NCBI RefSeq assembly: GCF_002553505.1
Contig: NZ_PDCP01000016.1
Span: 48,947 to 112,946, forward strand
Direction of reading: 5' to 3'
DNA: 64,000 bases
From: Mycolicibacterium agri
GTDB lineage: Bacteria > Actinomycetota > Actinomycetes > Mycobacteriales > Mycobacteriaceae
Of this stretch, positions 36,965 to 44,419 are shown piece by piece. Below the pieces are notes generated by a model, which was not told the origin of the DNA, made no database searches, and worked only from the letters and a program-made list of their open reading frames with translations. Made by a program: the position numbers and the translations under genes. Numbering within the stretch: the stretch's first letter is position 1; every line of letters begins with the position of its first letter.

Positions 36965-37570
36965 GTGGCTGAACTGCGTTCCTTCATCTTCATCGATCGG
37001 CTGCAACCGCAGACGATGAGCTACCTCGGCACGTGGATTCGCGGCGCGCTTCCGCGGGACGGGGTGGCCGCACAGATCATCGAGGTGGCGCCGGGCCTCG
37101 ACATCGAGGGCATCACCGACGTCGCGCTCAAACACGCCGAGGTGAAGGCCGGAATTCTGGTCGTGGAGCGGCAATTCGGCTACCTCGAGTTTCACGGCGA
37201 GACAGGCGCGGTCAAGGCAGCCGCCGACGCGTGTCTGCAGGACCTCGGTGCCGATGCCGACTCGGCGATGCGCCCGAAGATCCTCGCCGACCGCATCATC
37301 TCCAGCATCGACCAGCAGCACGCGTTCCTGATCAACCGCAACAAGATCGGGTCGATGGTGTTGGCGGGCGAGACGCTGTTCGTGCTGGAGATGCAGCCTG
37401 CGTCGTATGCGATCCTTGCCACCAACGAGGCCGAGAAGGCCGCCGACATCAAGGTCGTCGACTACCGGATGATCGGTGCGACCGGCCGCGTGTATCTGTC
37501 CGGAACCGAGGCGGATGTGCGGCAGGCCGCCGCCGCCGCTGCCGAAGCTCTGGCGCGGGGCACGACGTGA
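36965..37570 (+). CDS. BMC-T shell protein, copy 1 (tandem BMC domains)
   Basis: A 201-residue trimeric-type shell protein with two BMC folds in tandem. Domain 1 covers about 1-95 (FIFIDRLQPQTMSYLGTWIR, VERQFGYLEFHGETGAV) and domain 2 about 100-195 (ILADRIISSIDQQHAFLINR, LEMQPASYAILATNEAEKA, IGATGRVYLSG). Trimers form pseudohexameric facets of the shell. It is similar throughout to the second BMC-T of the operon. GTG 36965 follows the dehydrogenase stop by 3 nt; the stop overlaps the next start. Confidence 0.92.
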   Translation: MAELRSFIFIDRLQPQTMSYLGTWIRGALPRDGVAAQIIEVAPGLDIEGITDVALKHAEVKAGILVVERQFGYLEFHGETGAVKAAADACLQDLGADADSAMRPKILADRIISSIDQQHAFLINRNKIGSMVLAGETLFVLEMQPASYAILATNEAEKAADIKVVDYRMIGATGRVYLSGTEADVRQAAAAAAEALARGTT

Positions 37571-38046
37571 CGATCAACGGAGCAGAACTGCGTGCGCTTG
37601 TGCGCGAGGTGGTCCGCGACGCGGTCGCGGAGTTGGCGCCCGCTGCGGCCCCTCCCACGCCGCCACCCCCAAAAGCCAGCAGCCTCAACGGTTTCACGCC
37701 GACGGGACCGTTGCAGGCAGACGAAAAGTCGCGGGTGGAGACGGTCCGCATCGCCACCGACAACGACCTCGACGCATTCGTGCGTCAGCTGCTGCGACTG
37801 TTCGAGAATCCGAAGACCCGCGCCGACCTCCGCAACGGTCGGCTCAAGTTCCGGCTCGCGGGTGCCCAGACCACGTCACAACCGGCCGCGCACCGCATCG
37901 AAAGCGGCGCCGTCACCGAACGCCACATCGTCGACATCGCCGCATCCGGCGGATCGTTGACGCTGGGACGTCGAGCGGTGCTCACCCCCCTCGCGCGAGA
38001 GAAGGCTCGCGCCCTCGGCATCACAATCAACAAGGAGCGCAGATGA
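37567..38046 (+). CDS. Microcompartment-associated protein of unknown function with N-terminal encapsulation-like helix
   Basis: A 159-residue protein from GTG 37567. The N-terminus is an amphipathic helix (AELRALVREVVRDAVAEL, residues 6-23) followed by a Pro/Ala linker (24-42). The helix shares AELR-x-LV-x-E with the C-terminal helix of the aldehyde dehydrogenase. The middle part (about 60-100) is a helical/beta region, VRIATDNDLDAFVRQLLRL then NGRLKFRLAG. The end, SGAVTERHIVDIA then GRRAVLTPLAREKARALGI, resembles a motif I associate with EutQ/EutT-type microcompartment proteins. Equivalent genes occur at this place in RMM loci. It may be a cargo organiser linking the lumen to the shell. Confidence 0.8.
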   Translation: MTINGAELRALVREVVRDAVAELAPAAAPPTPPPPKASSLNGFTPTGPLQADEKSRVETVRIATDNDLDAFVRQLLRLFENPKTRADLRNGRLKFRLAGAQTTSQPAAHRIESGAVTERHIVDIAASGGSLTLGRRAVLTPLAREKARALGITINKERR

Positions 38047-38294
38047 TTTCGGCGACTGTAACCGGACAAGTCTGGTCCACCCGCCGCGTCGACGGGTTAC
38101 CGCCCGGCGCCTTCCTCGAGGTCGAAACCGACGGGACGGGCTCGAAGATGATCGCCTTCGACGTCCTCGGCAGCGGCGTGGGTGAGCGCGTGCTGATCGC
38201 GCAGGGCTCGGTCGCGGCCAACTGGTTCACCGGCACACCGCCGCCGGTGGATGCCCTGATCATCGGGTCCATCGACGCCGATTCAAGCGGGTAG
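38043..38294 (+). CDS. BMC-P (EutN/CcmL) pentameric vertex protein
   Basis: An 83-residue protein of the EutN/CcmL family: MISATVTGQVWSTRRVDGLP, FLEVETDG, MIAFDVLGSGVGERVLIAQG and VDALIIGSID are the family strands. Pentamers cap the vertices of the shell. ATG 38043 overlaps the upstream stop (ATGA), which suggests tight coupling. The length is typical. Confidence 0.94.
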   Translation: MISATVTGQVWSTRRVDGLPPGAFLEVETDGTGSKMIAFDVLGSGVGERVLIAQGSVAANWFTGTPPPVDALIIGSIDADSSG

Positions 38295-38344
38295 TCCCGA
38301 CCCGCGAGCGAAGAAGTCAATACGAGAGAAAGCAGGAACACCTC

Positions 38345-38626
38345 ATGGCCAGCAACGCGATTGGAATGATCGAAACCAAGGGATACGTCGCAGCGCTCGC
38401 GGCTGCCGACGCGATGGTCAAGGCGGCCAACGTCACCATCACCGACCGCCAGCAGGTGGGCGACGGGCTGGTCGCCGTGGTCGTCACGGGCGAGGTCGGT
38501 GCGGTGAAGGCTGCCACGGAGGCAGGCGCAGAGACCGCATCGCAGGTCGGCGAGCTGATCAGCGTGCACGTGATCCCGCGCCCGCACAGCGAGCTGGGTG
38601 CGCACTTCGCCGTTTCCGCGCAGTAG
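38345..38626 (+). CDS. BMC-H hexameric shell protein
   Basis: A 93-residue single-domain shell protein, the main facet tile. It opens with the family signature AIGMIETKGYVAALAAADAM; the pore loop region reads QQVGDGLVAVVVTGEVGAV, with VGDG where KIGSG-like loops line the central pore in other BMC-H. The C-terminus ends in VIPRPHSELG. It has its own ribosome binding site (AGCAGG) after a 50-nt gap from bmcP, the longest gap in the operon, perhaps allowing higher expression. Confidence 0.95.
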   Translation: MASNAIGMIETKGYVAALAAADAMVKAANVTITDRQQVGDGLVAVVVTGEVGAVKAATEAGAETASQVGELISVHVIPRPHSELGAHFAVSAQ

Positions 38627-38639
38627 CCGGCATCGCAGA

Positions 38640-39290
38640 ATGGCAGCGAAAACCGAGACGCGCACCGACATCCGCGTCTACCTCTTGGTGGAGGACCTGC
38701 AGCAGCAGTTCGCCGCCTATCTGGCAACACCGACGCGGGCACGCGGCTATCCGCCGTACGCGGGCGAGCACGCGCTGATCGTCGAGGTCTCGCCGGCACT
38801 GGCCATCGAACGGGTCATCGACCTGGCGTTACGCGAGGTGCCGGCGGTGGCGCCGGGAATCCTCTACGTCGAGCGGCAGTTCGGGGTGCTCGAGGTGCAC
38901 TCGGCAGAGCTGGCCGACGTCCAACGCGCCGGTGAGGCGATATTGGCCGGGACCGGCAGCCGCGCCGAGGACCAGCTCCGGCCGCGGGTGCTCTACCACG
39001 ACATCATCGACGGGATCACCGATCAGCACGCGGTCATCCTCAACCGCAACCGGCAGGCCTCGATGATCCTTCCGGGTCAGGCGCTGTTGGTCTACGAGAT
39101 GACACCCGCCCTGTTCGCGGCGGTCGCCGCGAACGAGGCCGAACGCGCGGCTCCCGGAATTACCATCGTCGACGTGCAGATGATCGGCGCGGCAGGCCGC
39201 CTCTACATCGGCGGCAGCGTTTCCGACGTGACTGCCGCACGAGACCGAATCACGGCCGTGCTGGCCGGAATCGAGGGACGCGACCACTGA
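38640..39290 (+). CDS. BMC-T shell protein, copy 2 (tandem BMC domains)
   Basis: A 216-residue tandem BMC protein from ATG 38640. It aligns along its length with the first BMC-T: IRVYLLVEDLQQQFAAYLA, VERQFGVLEVHSAELADV, then HDIIDGITDQHAVILNRN, YEMTPALFAAVAANEAERA, IGAAGRLYIGGS. Related mycobacterial BMC-T proteins can stack in two layers with gated pores. Two BMC-T, one BMC-H and one BMC-P match the shell inventory described for the M. smegmatis RMM compartment. Its stop overlaps the kinase start (TGATG). Confidence 0.92.
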   Translation: MAAKTETRTDIRVYLLVEDLQQQFAAYLATPTRARGYPPYAGEHALIVEVSPALAIERVIDLALREVPAVAPGILYVERQFGVLEVHSAELADVQRAGEAILAGTGSRAEDQLRPRVLYHDIIDGITDQHAVILNRNRQASMILPGQALLVYEMTPALFAAVAANEAERAAPGITIVDVQMIGAAGRLYIGGSVSDVTAARDRITAVLAGIEGRDH

Positions 39291-40291
39291 TGGCGGACTC
39301 CAACAGCATAATCTCCGACGACATCGACGTAGCCCGGCGAGCGCTGGCCGCCTATGGACTTCCGGAAGGTTCGACGCTGCAGCTGCTCAACCTGTCCGAG
39401 AACGCGACCTACGCGGTCGAGGATCCCGCCACCGGGTCGAAGACCATATTGCGGGTTCACCGGCAGAACTATCACGAGCCGCACCAGATCGAGTCCGAGT
39501 TGGACTGGTTGGACGCGCTGCGTCGCGACAGCGACCTGAACGTGCCGACGGTGTTGCCTGCCACCGACGGTCAGCGCGTGGTGACGGTCGACGACGACGG
39601 GACAGCAAGGTATGTCGTCCATTTCGAGATGGTGCCGGGCGCAGAGCCGAACGAGGAGACGGTGACCGTCCAGGACTTTCACACACTCGGCCAGATCACC
39701 GCGGCGCTTCACGAACACTCGCACGGCTGGGACCGCCCCAAGACGTTCAGCCGCTTCGCGTGGGACTGGGAGCACAGCCTCGGCGCCAGCGCCCGCTGGG
39801 GGCGGTGGGAGGACGCCGACGGCGTGGGTCCCGAGGAGCACAAGATTCTCAGCCGCGCGCAGCAGCTGCTGCACGACCGGCTGGCGGAGTACGGATCGGG
39901 ACCCGAGCGGTTCGGGCTGATCCACGCCGACTTGCGACTGGCCAACCTGCTCGTCGACGGCCCCACGATCACGGTCATCGACTTCGACGACTGCGGATTC
40001 GGTTGGTTCTTCTACGATTTCGGCACCGCGGTGTCGTTCATCGAAGATGATCCCGCGCTACCCGAATGGCAGGACTCGTGGATCGCAGGCTACCGCACGC
40101 GCGGCACGATGACCGATGCCGACGAGGACATGCTCGCGTCGTTCGTGCTGCTGCGCCGGCTGATGCTGCTGGCCTGGATGGGCACCCACAGCCATTCCAA
40201 GGAATCCCGTTCCAAGGCGATCACGTACGCCGAGGGCAGCTGTGCGCTCGCAGAGCGCTATCTCAGTTCAAACGGCCACCGTCTGGCCTGA
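39290..40291 (+). CDS. Amino-alcohol kinase (APH fold), probable 1-amino-2-propanol kinase
   Basis: A 333-residue aminoglycoside-phosphotransferase-fold kinase. The catalytic loop is HADLRLANLLVDG (HxDxxxxN) and the metal-binding loop is TVIDFDDCGFGWFFYDFG. In the M. smegmatis RMM locus the equivalent enzyme was shown to phosphorylate (S)-1-amino-2-propanol. That product would be the substrate of the class III aminotransferase-like lyase at the start of the operon. No encapsulation helix is clear. The start overlaps the second BMC-T stop. Confidence 0.9.
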   Translation: MADSNSIISDDIDVARRALAAYGLPEGSTLQLLNLSENATYAVEDPATGSKTILRVHRQNYHEPHQIESELDWLDALRRDSDLNVPTVLPATDGQRVVTVDDDGTARYVVHFEMVPGAEPNEETVTVQDFHTLGQITAALHEHSHGWDRPKTFSRFAWDWEHSLGASARWGRWEDADGVGPEEHKILSRAQQLLHDRLAEYGSGPERFGLIHADLRLANLLVDGPTITVIDFDDCGFGWFFYDFGTAVSFIEDDPALPEWQDSWIAGYRTRGTMTDADEDMLASFVLLRRLMLLAWMGTHSHSKESRSKAITYAEGSCALAERYLSSNGHRLA

Positions 40292-40300
40292 CCGAAGGGC

Positions 40301-41086
40301 ATGCGCATGTTCAATTCGCTTGAGGGTCGCACCGCGATCGTGACCGGGGGCAGCAAGGGCATCGGTCGTGGAATCGCCGAGACGTTCGCCGGTGCAGGCA
40401 TCAACGTCGTCGTGGTTGCGCGCAATGAGGCCGACCTCGACGCCACCGTCAAGGCGCTTGCCGACAAGCCGGGCAAGGTCAGCAGCGTCACCGCCGACGT
40501 GACCAAGCCCGAGGACTGCCGTAGTGCCGTCGAGGCGGCCATCGAACGCCACGGCGGACTCGACATCGTCTGCGCCAACGCCGGCATCTTCCCCTCCGGC
40601 AAGCTTGGCGATCTGACGCCCGAGGACATCGAGCAGGTGCTCGGGGTGAACTTCAAGGGGACGGTCTTCATCATTCAGGCCGCGCTGCAGGCGCTGACCG
40701 ACAGCGGCCACGGCCGCGTGATCGTCACGTCGTCGATCACCGGCCCCGTCACCGGCTATCCTGGTTGGTCGCACTACGGCGCGAGTAAGGCCGCCCAGCT
40801 GGGCTTTATCCGGACCGCGGCGATGGAGTTGGCGCCCAAGCAGATCACCATCAACGCCGTGCTGCCCGGCAACATCGTCACCGAGGGCCTGGTCGAAATG
40901 GGCCAGGAATACATGGACCAAATGGCCGCGGCGATCCCCGCGGGCCGGCTGGGCAGCGTCGCCGACATCGGCAACGCTGCCCTCTTCTTCGCAACCGACG
41001 AGGCCGGCTACATCACTGGTCAGACCCTCATCGTCGACGGCGGACAAATTCTGCCCGAGTCGATCGAGGCGTTGGCCGAGGCCTGA
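40301..41086 (+). CDS. SDR dehydrogenase, probable 1-amino-2-propanol dehydrogenase
   Basis: A 261-residue classical short-chain dehydrogenase. Cofactor motif [13 protein letters not shown] in VCANAGIF, and the catalytic Ser/Tyr/Lys in VTSSITGP and HYGASKAAQ. In the M. smegmatis RMM locus the homologue interconverts aminoacetone and (S)-1-amino-2-propanol. The FabG-like sequence alone would not show this; the assignment rests on context. It begins 9 nt after the kinase stop. A possible weak promoter and operator for gntR overlap the region just after its stop. Confidence 0.9.
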   Translation: MRMFNSLEGRTAIVTGGSKGIGRGIAETFAGAGINVVVVARNEADLDATVKALADKPGKVSSVTADVTKPEDCRSAVEAAIERHGGLDIVCANAGIFPSGKLGDLTPEDIEQVLGVNFKGTVFIIQAALQALTDSGHGRVIVTSSITGPVTGYPGWSHYGASKAAQLGFIRTAAMELAPKQITINAVLPGNIVTEGLVEMGQEYMDQMAAAIPAGRLGSVADIGNAALFFATDEAGYITGQTLIVDGGQILPESIEALAEA

Positions 41087-41090
41087 CCCC

Positions 41091-41110
41091 TAGAATTGGC
41101 CGTACCAATT
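41091..41110 (+). promoter_or_regulatory. Probable gntR promoter and operator
   Basis: TAGAAT (41091-41096) fits a -10 box and overlaps the inverted repeat AATTGG (41094-41099) / CCAATT (41105-41110), spacer CCGTA. The core TTGGCCGTACCAA matches the 33997-34011 site with two differences, and CCCCTAG precedes both. The position over the start point fits autorepression. Confidence 0.6.
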
Positions 41111-41125
41111 CAACGGGGAGGTCCG

Positions 41126-41908
41126 GTGGCCACGCCAGCTGAGGAACTACGGCGTCGGATCGTCGCGGATATCAACGCGGGCGTTCCTGGCGCCAAGCTC
41201 GGCAGCGAGCGTGATCTCGCCGAGCGGTACGGCACCAGCCGATCCAGCCTGCGCCAGGTGCTGGCGGCGCTGGAGGAAGCCGGCCTCGTCCATCGTGTGA
41301 TCGGCCGGGCGGGCGGCATTTTCATCAGCCACGCTCAAGTGCAGCGCAGCGTGTCCGACGCGGTCGTCGGCGTGCCCGCGTTCCTGGCCAACCAGGGTTA
41401 CGTCGCGGGGACGCGGGTGATCTCGACAAGGATCACCGCGCCTGAGCGCGTCACGCAGAAGGCGCTTCAGATCGGGGCGAACGACTACGTCGTCGAGGTA
41501 CAGCGCGTCCGGCTGGCCGACGGGTCGCCCATCTCGTTGGAGCTTGCGCAGTTTCCCGCCGAGGCGTTTCCCGGACTGCTCGAACAACAACTCGGCGGAT
41601 CGCTCTACGAAATGCTGGAGAAGCAGTACGGTCTCGTGCCTGCTCGCGCCGAAGAGCGCATCGAGGCGGTGAACGCCACCCCGGCCGAGGCGTCGCTGCT
41701 CGGGATCAAACCCAAGGCCGCCCTGCTGCTGATCACTCGGATCACCTACGACCAGCACGGGCAGCCGTGCGAGTTCTCCCGCGACCTGTTCCGCGGCGAC
41801 CGCACCCGCCTCGCGGTCAGCGTGGAAGGCCACGGCGTGGGCATCCAGTCGGCCGACACCGCTTCGGTCTCGCTGCAGAAGCAAGAAGTCGAGACCAAGG
41901 CGAGCTGA
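41126..41908 (+). CDS. GntR-family (HutC/UTRA) regulator of the microcompartment locus
   Basis: A 260-residue regulator. The N-terminal winged helix (about 3-70) has the HTH LGSERDLAERYGTSRSSLRQV; the C-terminal UTRA ligand domain (about 90-245) includes LLLITRITYDQHGQPCEFSRD. GTG 41126 is chosen because GGGGAG lies 5 nt before it; the in-frame TTG at 41096 lies inside the operator. HutC-type regulators usually repress a catabolic operon and their own gene until a pathway intermediate binds. Two matching palindromes, at the divergent promoter and at this gene, support this. Confidence 0.9.
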   Translation: MATPAEELRRRIVADINAGVPGAKLGSERDLAERYGTSRSSLRQVLAALEEAGLVHRVIGRAGGIFISHAQVQRSVSDAVVGVPAFLANQGYVAGTRVISTRITAPERVTQKALQIGANDYVVEVQRVRLADGSPISLELAQFPAEAFPGLLEQQLGGSLYEMLEKQYGLVPARAEERIEAVNATPAEASLLGIKPKAALLLITRITYDQHGQPCEFSRDLFRGDRTRLAVSVEGHGVGIQSADTASVSLQKQEVETKAS

Positions 41909-41914
41909 CCGTTG

Positions 41915-42796
41915 ATGGCAACCGGCGCAGGCAGGTTCGCGCCGAGTCCGTCGGCCGACCTGCATATCGGAAACCTGCGAACGGCCGTGCTGGCGTGGCT
42001 GTTCGCCCGCTCCACCGGCAGGCGGTTCTTGATGCGCGTCGACGATCTCGACGACCGCACACACGCCGACATCGCCGCCCGCCAGCTCGACGACCTCGCC
42101 GCGATCGGGCTGACCTGGGATGAGCCCGCGCAGTGGCAGACCGCCCATCCGCAGCGCTACCACGACGTGGTCGCCGAACTTGCCGACCGCGGGTTACTCT
42201 ACGAATGCTATTGCAGCAGAAGGGATATTCAACAGGCACCGCGCGCTCCGCACGCCCCGCAGGGGGCTTATCCGGGCACCTGCCGCGACCTCACCGACGC
42301 CGCGCGCGCCGCGCGTGGCGAGGAGACCGGCAGGCCGCCGGCGCTACGGCTGCGCACCGACGTCATCACCTACACCGTGCACGACGTGCTGCACGGCGAA
42401 TACACCGGCATCGTCGACGACTTCGTCGTGCGGCGCGGCGACGGGGTGGCCGCCTACAACCTCGCGGTCGTCGTGGACGACGCGGCCCAGGGCATCGACC
42501 AAGTGGTCCGCGGCGACGACCTGCTGGCGTCTTCGCCCCGGCAGGCCTACCTGGCCCGGCTGCTGGGACACCCCGAGCCGGTTTACGCGCATGTCGCGTT
42601 GGTGCTCAACGAGGACGGTGCCCGGCTGGCCAAGCGTGACGGTGCGGTGACGCTGGCCGAGATCGGCATGCCGCGCGCCCTCGAGCAGATCGCCGAATCG
42701 CTCGGCTTCCGCGCCACCACGCTGGAGGGAATGCTCGACGAATTCGACGCGGACAGACTGCCGCGCCATCCCTGGGTGTATCGCCCCGATTCGTGA
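41915..42796 (+). CDS. gluQ: Glutamyl-Q tRNA(Asp) synthetase
   Basis: A 293-residue truncated glutamyl-tRNA synthetase without the anticodon-binding domain. It shows the HIGH-like [11 protein letters not shown], the KMSKS-like [11 protein letters not shown], and zinc-type cysteines in [10 protein letters not shown] and YPGTCRDL. GluQRS attaches glutamate to the queuosine base of tRNA-Asp. Here a tgt gene lies 5 kb away, so queuosine modification is available. ATG 41915 is one codon after an alternative TTG. It begins 6 nt after the gntR stop but is unlikely to be functionally linked to it. Confidence 0.92.
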   Translation: MATGAGRFAPSPSADLHIGNLRTAVLAWLFARSTGRRFLMRVDDLDDRTHADIAARQLDDLAAIGLTWDEPAQWQTAHPQRYHDVVAELADRGLLYECYCSRRDIQQAPRAPHAPQGAYPGTCRDLTDAARAARGEETGRPPALRLRTDVITYTVHDVLHGEYTGIVDDFVVRRGDGVAAYNLAVVVDDAAQGIDQVVRGDDLLASSPRQAYLARLLGHPEPVYAHVALVLNEDGARLAKRDGAVTLAEIGMPRALEQIAESLGFRATTLEGMLDEFDADRLPRHPWVYRPDS

Positions 42797-43173
42797 CAGC
42801 GGAATTTCTCTGCGGTAGCGCAAATTTCGATCGGATTGGCCGTCGTGCGCCAGCCGGCCGCCTGAATTACGCAGCAACACACGGCCGTTTGCTGTTGACA
42901 TTCTCTAGGCCCTCTGACAATAGTGAAAGTGGCAGCCGACGGTGCACGCAACGAAAGTCGTTCGCCTGACTGTGCTTTGCGCTTTCGTACATTGACGCGG
43001 AGCTTGCTACCGGTGATGTTTGCCGAGATGCGAACTGTTCGTGAAAATTTCGAAAGCTTGATAGCGGCAGCGATCTCCGCAGGTTAGCCAACGCGGCGGC
43101 TGCGTTGCGTTGTGCCGGGCGCTACGAAATGGCTGCGCAACTGCGCGCACGTAGGGACGGGGGATTTGTGTTG
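42797..43173. other. Intergenic region, no gene recognised
   Basis: This 377-bp stretch has lower GC than its surroundings and several T-rich runs. I found no convincing reading frame, RNA gene or strong hairpin. It probably holds the promoter of the lipoprotein gene that follows; a GGGACGGGGGA ribosome binding site is at 43154-43164. Confidence 0.5.
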
Positions 43174-44031
43174 ATGATGCGCCGAATACTCATTGTGCTG
43201 GCAGGTTTCGCCGCGATGCTGTTGGTCGCGGGCTGCGGATCTGATAGCGAAACAACGGCTTCGTCGCCGTCCTCGCCGCCGTCGACGTCGGCGTCGATCG
43301 TCAAGACGGCGAATCAGCAGTATTGCGCACACAATTCGGATCCGGCCTGCCCGAAGGGCAGCTACGTGGGGCCGTTCGTGTCCGTGCAGCGCGGCGGCGG
43401 GCACTGGGACGCCTCGGGTAAGCCGGTCAACGGCGGACCGGTCGGGGCCGACGGGTCGACCGGAAACAACCTCACCCAGGAGTATTGCGCCCGCAACCAG
43501 GATCCGGCGTGCCCGGCAGGTAGCTACGTCGGACCCGACGCCATCCGAAATCCTGACGGCAGCAACACCTATGTCGTGTGCGAGGGCACGATCTGCACCA
43601 ATCCCAACCACGGCGCAGGCGACCCGCCCGGAACGTGGGGGCCTGACGGCCAGCCGATCAACGGCGGACCGATGGGCGCAGACGGGTCGACCGGAAACAA
43701 CCTCACTCACGAGTACTGTGCGCGCAACCAGGACCCGGCGTGCCCGGCAGGCACCTACGTCGGGCCCAACGCGATGCGAAGCCCCGACGGCAGTAACACC
43801 TATGTCCCCTGCGAGGGCACCATCTGCACCAACCCGAACCACGGCGCAGGCCCCGATCCGAACGGCCCCTCCGGCGGCGGCGTCAGCGTCGCGCCTCCTG
43901 CCCCACCTGCCGAGGAGGCGCCGCCGGCCGATGCCCCGCCCGCCGACGATGACGGAACCGACGACGATGGCGGGACCGACGACGACAGCGACGGCCAGGA
44001 TGCGCCGGAAACGGATGTGGACTCGCCGTAG
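43174..44031 (+). CDS. Repeat-containing lipoprotein
   Basis: A 285-residue lipoprotein. The signal peptide ends in the lipobox LLVAG|C (Cys about residue 22). The mature part has two and a half copies of a unit of about 76 residues with the order NGGP-x-GADGSTGNNLT, EYCARNQDPACPAG, YVGP and CEGTICTNPNHGAG, each with four Cys. An Asp/Pro/Ala-rich acidic tail follows. Repeat copies are about 80 percent identical also as DNA (43434-43620 and 43665-43850), pointing to recent duplication. ATG 43174 or GTG 43168 could start translation. Function unknown; probably surface-exposed, disulfide-stabilised. Confidence 0.8.
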   Translation: MMRRILIVLAGFAAMLLVAGCGSDSETTASSPSSPPSTSASIVKTANQQYCAHNSDPACPKGSYVGPFVSVQRGGGHWDASGKPVNGGPVGADGSTGNNLTQEYCARNQDPACPAGSYVGPDAIRNPDGSNTYVVCEGTICTNPNHGAGDPPGTWGPDGQPINGGPMGADGSTGNNLTHEYCARNQDPACPAGTYVGPNAMRSPDGSNTYVPCEGTICTNPNHGAGPDPNGPSGGGVSVAPPAPPAEEAPPADAPPADDDGTDDDGGTDDDSDGQDAPETDVDSP

Positions 44032-44052
44032 TCGATCTGGCTGGGCATCCGG

Positions 44053-44343
44053 TTAGGCGACGGGCGAGCGGCCGTCGGCGTCGCGTTCGGCGGCAGTAGT
44101 TCGTCGGTTCAGCCGAACACCAACGGCCCGCTCGAGCGGGCCGAAGAAGGCGGACGGATAGTGCACGCCCGGCCGGGAGAACAGCTCGTGCCGACCGCGA
44201 GCAGCGCGCCGTACGCGCAGGTCCGTCCAGTCGTCGCGTTTGCCGGGCGTGCGCGCAGGAACGCCGGAGGCGAGCGGTATTCCGAGGGTGTCTTTCGGGT
44301 TGAGCAACGCGACGGCCTGCCCGGCGGTCATTTGCTCTGGCAT
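44053..44343 (-). pseudogene. Remnant of an acetyl-CoA hydrolase/transferase N-terminus
   Basis: The conceptual product from 44343 starts like a CoA-transferase-family acetyl-CoA hydrolase (MTAGQAVALLNPKDTLGIPL, KRDDWTDLRV, ELFSRPGVHYPSAFFGPLE), but is broken. Between DLRV and ELFSRPG the reading RRAARGRH becomes the expected YGALLAVGT if about three bases lost in two places are restored. The catalytic domain is absent. After PLERA the frame has no family resemblance. It is a decayed N-terminal fragment of a gene normally of more than 400 residues. Confidence 0.65.
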
Positions 44344-44419
44344 GGCGGGCGATCGTATATACCCGCGCCGGTGAGCAGAACCCTTGGGCACTCGACGGCT
44401 ACCTTGCTAGCGTCCGAAA

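Noticed and set aside
42867..43091. Open frame of 74 codons on the minus strand before the lipoprotein gene
   Set aside because: No ribosome binding site, no domain, and composition unlike coding regions of the window.
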